In this document: positions 5,264 through 7,945 of the stretch, one piece after another
Position numbering within the stretch: the first letter of the stretch is position 1
Layout: every line of letters begins with the position of its first letter
DNA from: an uncultured Alistipes sp.
GTDB lineage: Bacteria > Bacteroidota > Bacteroidia > Bacteroidales > UBA932
Length of the DNA stretch: 7,945 bases
NCBI GenBank assembly: GCA_900550465.1
Contig: URSC01000029.1
Location: forward strand, 1 to 7,945
Direction: 5' to 3'
Program-made: the position numbers and the translations under genes
Notes under the pieces: model-generated
Told to the model about the DNA's origin: nothing
Seen by the model: the letters and a program-made list of their open reading frames with translations, nothing else
Databases searched by the model: none

Positions 5264-6823
5264 ATGGAAAATATAGAACTGAACGAACAGGAGCAGAACC
5301 GCCGCGACGCCGTCACCAAGCTCCGCGAGCTGGGGATAGAGCCTTATCCCGCAGCGCTTTTCGAAGTCAATACCACATCAACCGAGATAAAGGAGAAATA
5401 CGATCCGGAGAAGTGCCCCTTCCCTGAGATATCCATAGCCGGCAGGATGATGAGCCGCCGCATCATGGGCGCCGCCTCGTTCATCGAGCTGCAGGACTCC
5501 GAAGGCAGGATTCAGGTCTATATCAAGCGCGACGAGATCTGCCCCGGCGAGGACAAGACCATGTACAACACCGTCTTCAAGAAGCTTCTCGACATCGGCG
5601 ACTTCGTGGGCATCAAGGGCTACGCCTTCATCACCCAGACCGGCCAGCTCTCCATCCACGCCAAGAGTCTGACCGTCCTCTCCAAGTCCCTGAGAGTGCT
5701 CCCGATAGTCAAGGAGAAGGAGGGCGAGGTCTACGACGCATTCTCCGACCCCGAGCTCCGCTACCGCATGAGGTACGTGGACCTGGTGGTCAATCCCCAG
5801 GTAAAGGACGTCTTCGTCAAGAGGACCCGCATCATACAGACCATGAGGGAGTACTTCAACTCCTTCGGCTACATGGAGGTCGAGACCCCCATCCTCCAGC
5901 CCATACCCGGAGGCGCCAACGCCAGGCCCTTCATCACCCACCACAATGCCCTGGACATCCCCCTGTACCTGCGTATCGCCAACGAGCTCTACCTCAAGAG
6001 GCTGATCGTCGGAGGCTTCGCCGGCGTCTACGAGTTCGCCAAGGACTTCCGCAACGAGGGCATGGACAAGTCCCACAACCCCGAGTTCACCTGCATGGAG
6101 ATCTACGTGGCCTACAAGGACTACATCTGGATGATGGAGTTCGTAGAGAACCTCCTCGAGAAAGTGGCCGTGGCCGTCAACGGCAGGACTACGGTCACCA
6201 TCGGCGGCAACGAGATAGAATTCCGCAAGCCCTACCGCCGCCTGCCCATGCTCGAGGCCATCAAGGAGTACGCCGGAGTGGACGTGCGCGGCATGGACGA
6301 GGAGGCCCTGCGCAAGGTATGCGCCGACCTGCACATCGAGGTGGACAACACCATGGGCGTGGGCAAGCTCATCGACGCCATCTTCGGCGAGTACTGCGAG
6401 AAGCATCTGATCCAGCCCACCTTCATCACCGACTACCCCTGGGAGACCTCGCCCCTGACCAAGCGTCACCGCAGCGACCCCTCCCTCACCGAGCGTTTCG
6501 AGCTCTTCGTAGGCGGCAAGGAACTGGCCAACGCCTACAGCGAGCTCAACGACCCCATCGACCAGCTCTACCGCTTCAAGGAGCAGCTCAAGCTCAAGGA
6601 CAAGGGCGATGACGAGGCGATGTACATCGACATGGACTTCGTCCGCGCCCTCGAGTACGGCATGCCCCCGACATCAGGCCTCGGCATGGGCATCGACCGC
6701 CTCACCATGTTCATGACCGGAGCGCCTTCCATCCAGGACGTGCTCTTCTTCCCGCAGATGCGTCCCGAGAAGAAGCCCGCCGCCCAGGACAATACCGAAG
6801 CATCCACGGCAAATGAAAAATAA
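5264..6823 (+). CDS. lysS: Lysyl-tRNA synthetase, class II
   Basis: A 519-residue class II lysyl-tRNA synthetase, which attaches lysine to tRNA-Lys with ATP in the cytoplasm. The N-terminal anticodon-binding OB-fold spans about residues 55-145 (ISIAGRMMSRRIMG; FIELQDSEGRIQVYIKRD). The catalytic core begins near 165: RYRMRYVDL; motif 1 with E-V-E-T-P-I at 205-210; GGANARPF at 216-223; LRIANELYLKR at 236-246; motif 2 with F-R-N-E at 262-265 and H-N-P-E-F-T at 271-276; SPLTKRHR at 396-403; GGKELANAYSELNDP at 417-431; and motif 3 G-L-G-M-G-I-D-R at 472-479. After about residue 500 comes a short hydrophilic tail without motifs. Length is close to the usual 500-510 plus this tail. The ATG at 5264 has an A-rich leader and no Shine-Dalgarno, normal for the phylum. 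The last 11 bases overlap the next gene. Codons end almost always in C or G, as expected of a highly expressed gene in this genome. Confidence 0.98.
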   Translation: MENIELNEQEQNRRDAVTKLRELGIEPYPAALFEVNTTSTEIKEKYDPEKCPFPEISIAGRMMSRRIMGAASFIELQDSEGRIQVYIKRDEICPGEDKTMYNTVFKKLLDIGDFVGIKGYAFITQTGQLSIHAKSLTVLSKSLRVLPIVKEKEGEVYDAFSDPELRYRMRYVDLVVNPQVKDVFVKRTRIIQTMREYFNSFGYMEVETPILQPIPGGANARPFITHHNALDIPLYLRIANELYLKRLIVGGFAGVYEFAKDFRNEGMDKSHNPEFTCMEIYVAYKDYIWMMEFVENLLEKVAVAVNGRTTVTIGGNEIEFRKPYRRLPMLEAIKEYAGVDVRGMDEEALRKVCADLHIEVDNTMGVGKLIDAIFGEYCEKHLIQPTFITDYPWETSPLTKRHRSDPSLTERFELFVGGKELANAYSELNDPIDQLYRFKEQLKLKDKGDDEAMYIDMDFVRALEYGMPPTSGLGMGIDRLTMFMTGAPSIQDVLFFPQMRPEKKPAAQDNTEASTANEK

Positions 6824-7685
6824 CCGGCACGACCCGGAAATCATCACCTCCCTCCAGAACCCCCGGGTCAAGGAGGTGGCGGCCCTACAGAGCAGCTCCT
6901 CTCTCCGCCGGGAGAAGGGGCTGTTCGTCGTGGAAGGGCTCCGGGAAGTGGAACGCTGCGTGGAGAACGGCTTCCGCCTCCGGTCGGTGTTCTATTGTCC
7001 CTCCGTCTCCCAGCACATTTCCTTCCCCTCCTGCGACTCCTTTCGAAAGAGTCACGTCCCTACTCCTTCCGAAGGAGTGAGGGTTTTCGAGGTCTCCGAA
7101 GCGGTATATGGGAAAATGGCCTACCGCGGGGGCACGGAAGGAATCCTCGCAGTGGTCTGCGGCAGTGCGGGGGACCGGTCGCTCGAGGCCCTCGACCGTG
7201 TATTGTCCGATGACACCTCCGCCCCCCTCATCGTCGTCGTCGAGTCCGTCGAGAAGCCCGGCAACCTCGGGGCAATGCTCCGCACCGCCGACGCCTCCGG
7301 AGTCTCCGCCGTCCTGGTCTGCGACCCGCACACCGACCTCTACAACCCGAACCTCATCCGGGCCAGCCTCGGCGGGGTATTTACCCGCAACATCGCCGTC
7401 TGCTCCTCGGAGGAGGCCATCGCCTGGCTCAAGGCCCGCAGCATCAGCATCCTCACCGCCCAGCTGCAGGACTCCGAGCTCTACTACGACACCGACATGA
7501 CCCGCCCTACCGCCCTGGTATTCGGCACCGAAGCCGACGGCCTCACCGACATCTGGAGACGTGCCGCCGACGCCCACATCCGCATCCCCATGCTCGGCCG
7601 CATCGACTCGCTCAACGTCTCCGCCTCCATGGCCGTTCTGTGCTATGAGGCCCTGCGCCAGAGACATGGACAGCCACAACGGTAG
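6813..7685 (+). CDS. TrmH/SpoU-family RNA 2'-O-methyltransferase
   Basis: A 290-residue SPOUT (trefoil-knot) methyltransferase that moves a methyl group from S-adenosylmethionine to a ribose 2'-OH of rRNA or tRNA; the target cannot be told from sequence. Residues about 10-62 form the SpoU substrate-binding domain (ITSLQNPRVKEV; GLFVVEGLREVERC). The catalytic domain follows from about 137 with three motifs: E-K-P-G-N-L-G-A-M-L-R-T-A-D (147-160), L-V-F-G-T-E-A-D-G-L (235-244) and I-P-M-L-G-R-I-D-S-L-N-V-S-A-S (258-272). All key positions, including N151, R157, E240 and N268, are present. The ATG at 6813 lies inside the lysS 3' end (11-base overlap), indicating translational coupling. It is slightly longer than many relatives (about 245-270): residues about 65-90 are an unusual Ser/Pro-rich insert coded by two tandem palindromes. 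aroE starts 30 bases downstream on the same strand. Confidence 0.95.
   Translation: MKNNRHDPEIITSLQNPRVKEVAALQSSSSLRREKGLFVVEGLREVERCVENGFRLRSVFYCPSVSQHISFPSCDSFRKSHVPTPSEGVRVFEVSEAVYGKMAYRGGTEGILAVVCGSAGDRSLEALDRVLSDDTSAPLIVVVESVEKPGNLGAMLRTADASGVSAVLVCDPHTDLYNPNLIRASLGGVFTRNIAVCSSEEAIAWLKARSISILTAQLQDSELYYDTDMTRPTALVFGTEADGLTDIWRRAADAHIRIPMLGRIDSLNVSASMAVLCYEALRQRHGQPQR
7035..7083. repeat. Two tandem palindromes inside the methyltransferase coding sequence
   Basis: The cores ACTCCTTTCGAAAGAGT (7036-7052) and ACTCCTTCCGAAGGAGT (7062-7078) match at 15 of 17 bases and lie 26 bases apart. The first pairs GACTC-TTTC with GAAAGAGTC with one unpaired base (7035-7053). The second is a perfect 8-bp inverted pair around one base, extending to CCCT/AGGG (7058-7083) with a single bulge, and is followed by TTTT. 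They encode D75 to about V91, lying between the substrate-binding and catalytic domains, without breaking the frame. The structure resembles REP-type or Rickettsia-type (RPE) palindromic elements; membership of any named family is not established. Confidence 0.65.
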
Positions 7686-7715
7686 GGCCACCCCAACGAT
7701 TAGACCTGACATGCC

Positions 7716-7945
7716 ATGAAAGAATCAGACAATCCCAAAAACCTGGCAGAACCGGAATGGCCCGGCACATCCGGCAGCCGGAACGACCGTCCCATGCGCC
7801 TCGGCCTGATCGGCTGCCCCATCAGCCACAGCAAGAGCCCGGCTCTATTCCTGGAACACTACGCCTCAAGACCGGACATTCTGGAACACTGGAGCTACGA
7901 CCTCATCGAGCGGGACACCTTCGACGAAGCCTGGGCGGCATTCCT
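7716..7945 (+). CDS. aroE: Shikimate dehydrogenase AroE (N-terminal part, runs off right edge)
   Basis: Only the first 76 codons are present. The segment R-L-G-L-I-G-C-P-I-S-H-S-K-S-P (28-42) is the AroE N-terminal signature: a first beta-strand followed by the S-x-S-x-S-P shikimate-binding motif. The enzyme reduces 3-dehydroshikimate to shikimate with NADPH in aromatic amino-acid synthesis; the nucleotide-binding half lies outside the window. Start choice is uncertain. The ATG at 7716 is the first in frame after a TGA at 7707-7709 and gives a 26-residue polar extension (E, N, P, G, S rich). The ATG at 7794 (MRLGLIG) coincides with where AroE proteins usually begin. Neither has a clear Shine-Dalgarno. 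It follows the methyltransferase by 30 bases on the same strand and may be cotranscribed with lysS. Confidence 0.9.
   Translation, partial: MKESDNPKNLAEPEWPGTSGSRNDRPMRLGLIGCPISHSKSPALFLEHYASRPDILEHWSYDLIERDTFDEAWAAF

Noticed and set aside
5378..6469. A 363-codon open frame on the minus strand opposite lysS
   Set aside because: It lies wholly inside lysS, whose motifs are intact. Its composition (runs of V, G, L, D, H, E) is the complement of a GC-rich, C-ending codon pattern, and it has no recognisable domain.
7058..7087. Second palindrome plus TTTT read as a true intrinsic terminator
   Set aside because: It lies in the middle of an intact coding sequence with conserved catalytic motifs downstream and the T-run is only four bases; efficient termination there is unlikely, so it is reported as a repeat instead.
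6885..7712. A 275-codon minus-strand open frame opposite the methyltransferase
   Set aside because: It mirrors the methyltransferase codons, is rich in G, V, E and A, has no motif, and is opposed by a well-supported gene.
1..7945. CRISPR array, tRNA/rRNA gene, insertion sequence or defence system
   Set aside because: No regularly spaced repeats, cloverleaf, rRNA-like stretch, transposase or nuclease-type accessory gene was seen; the only nuclease is the housekeeping RecJ.

Overview
This window looks like chromosomal DNA from a Bacteroidota (Bacteroidales) bacterium. Three things point there. There is a DUF3575-type outer-membrane protein followed by a lipoprotein resembling the DUF6562/fimbrial-accessory family, a pairing typical of gut Bacteroidales. 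Several candidate promoters match the Bacteroidota -7 box TAnnTTTG. Strong Shine-Dalgarno sequences are absent from the transcription-unit starts. The right half is GC-rich, with codons ending mostly in C or G, which would suit Alistipes or other Rikenellaceae or an uncultured relative, but the genus cannot be fixed from this sequence.

Layout. On the minus strand, reading right to left, recJ (3446-5176) is followed after 24 bases by a threonine-aldolase-like PLP enzyme (2393-3421), probably as one transcript. A 260-base AT-rich gap (2133-2392) follows. Next comes a second minus-strand unit: a DUF3575/OmpA-like outer-membrane protein (705-2132) and, 12 bases on, a truncated lipoprotein that runs off the left edge (1-692). 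On the plus strand, lysS (5264-6823), an overlapping SpoU/TrmH-family RNA methyltransferase, and the start of aroE (7716 to the right edge) form a head-to-tail set. recJ and lysS diverge from an 87-base shared promoter region.

Function. Right of about 2390 the genes are housekeeping: tRNA charging, RNA 2'-O-methylation, shikimate synthesis, DNA repair and amino-acid metabolism. The left two genes are accessory, cell-surface genes, probably part of a fimbria-like or surface-assembly locus that continues past the left edge.

The two most interesting non-coding signals are these. First, a 13-bp inverted repeat (12/13 match, inner edges 159 bp apart) brackets the AT-rich upstream region of the surface operon, an arrangement compatible with an invertible, phase-variable promoter. 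Second, two tandem palindromes sit in frame inside the methyltransferase gene, at a poorly conserved interdomain linker, which suggests a REP/RPE-like palindromic element inserted into coding sequence. Neither is proven from one sequence. No complete novel defence, CRISPR or mobile system was found.
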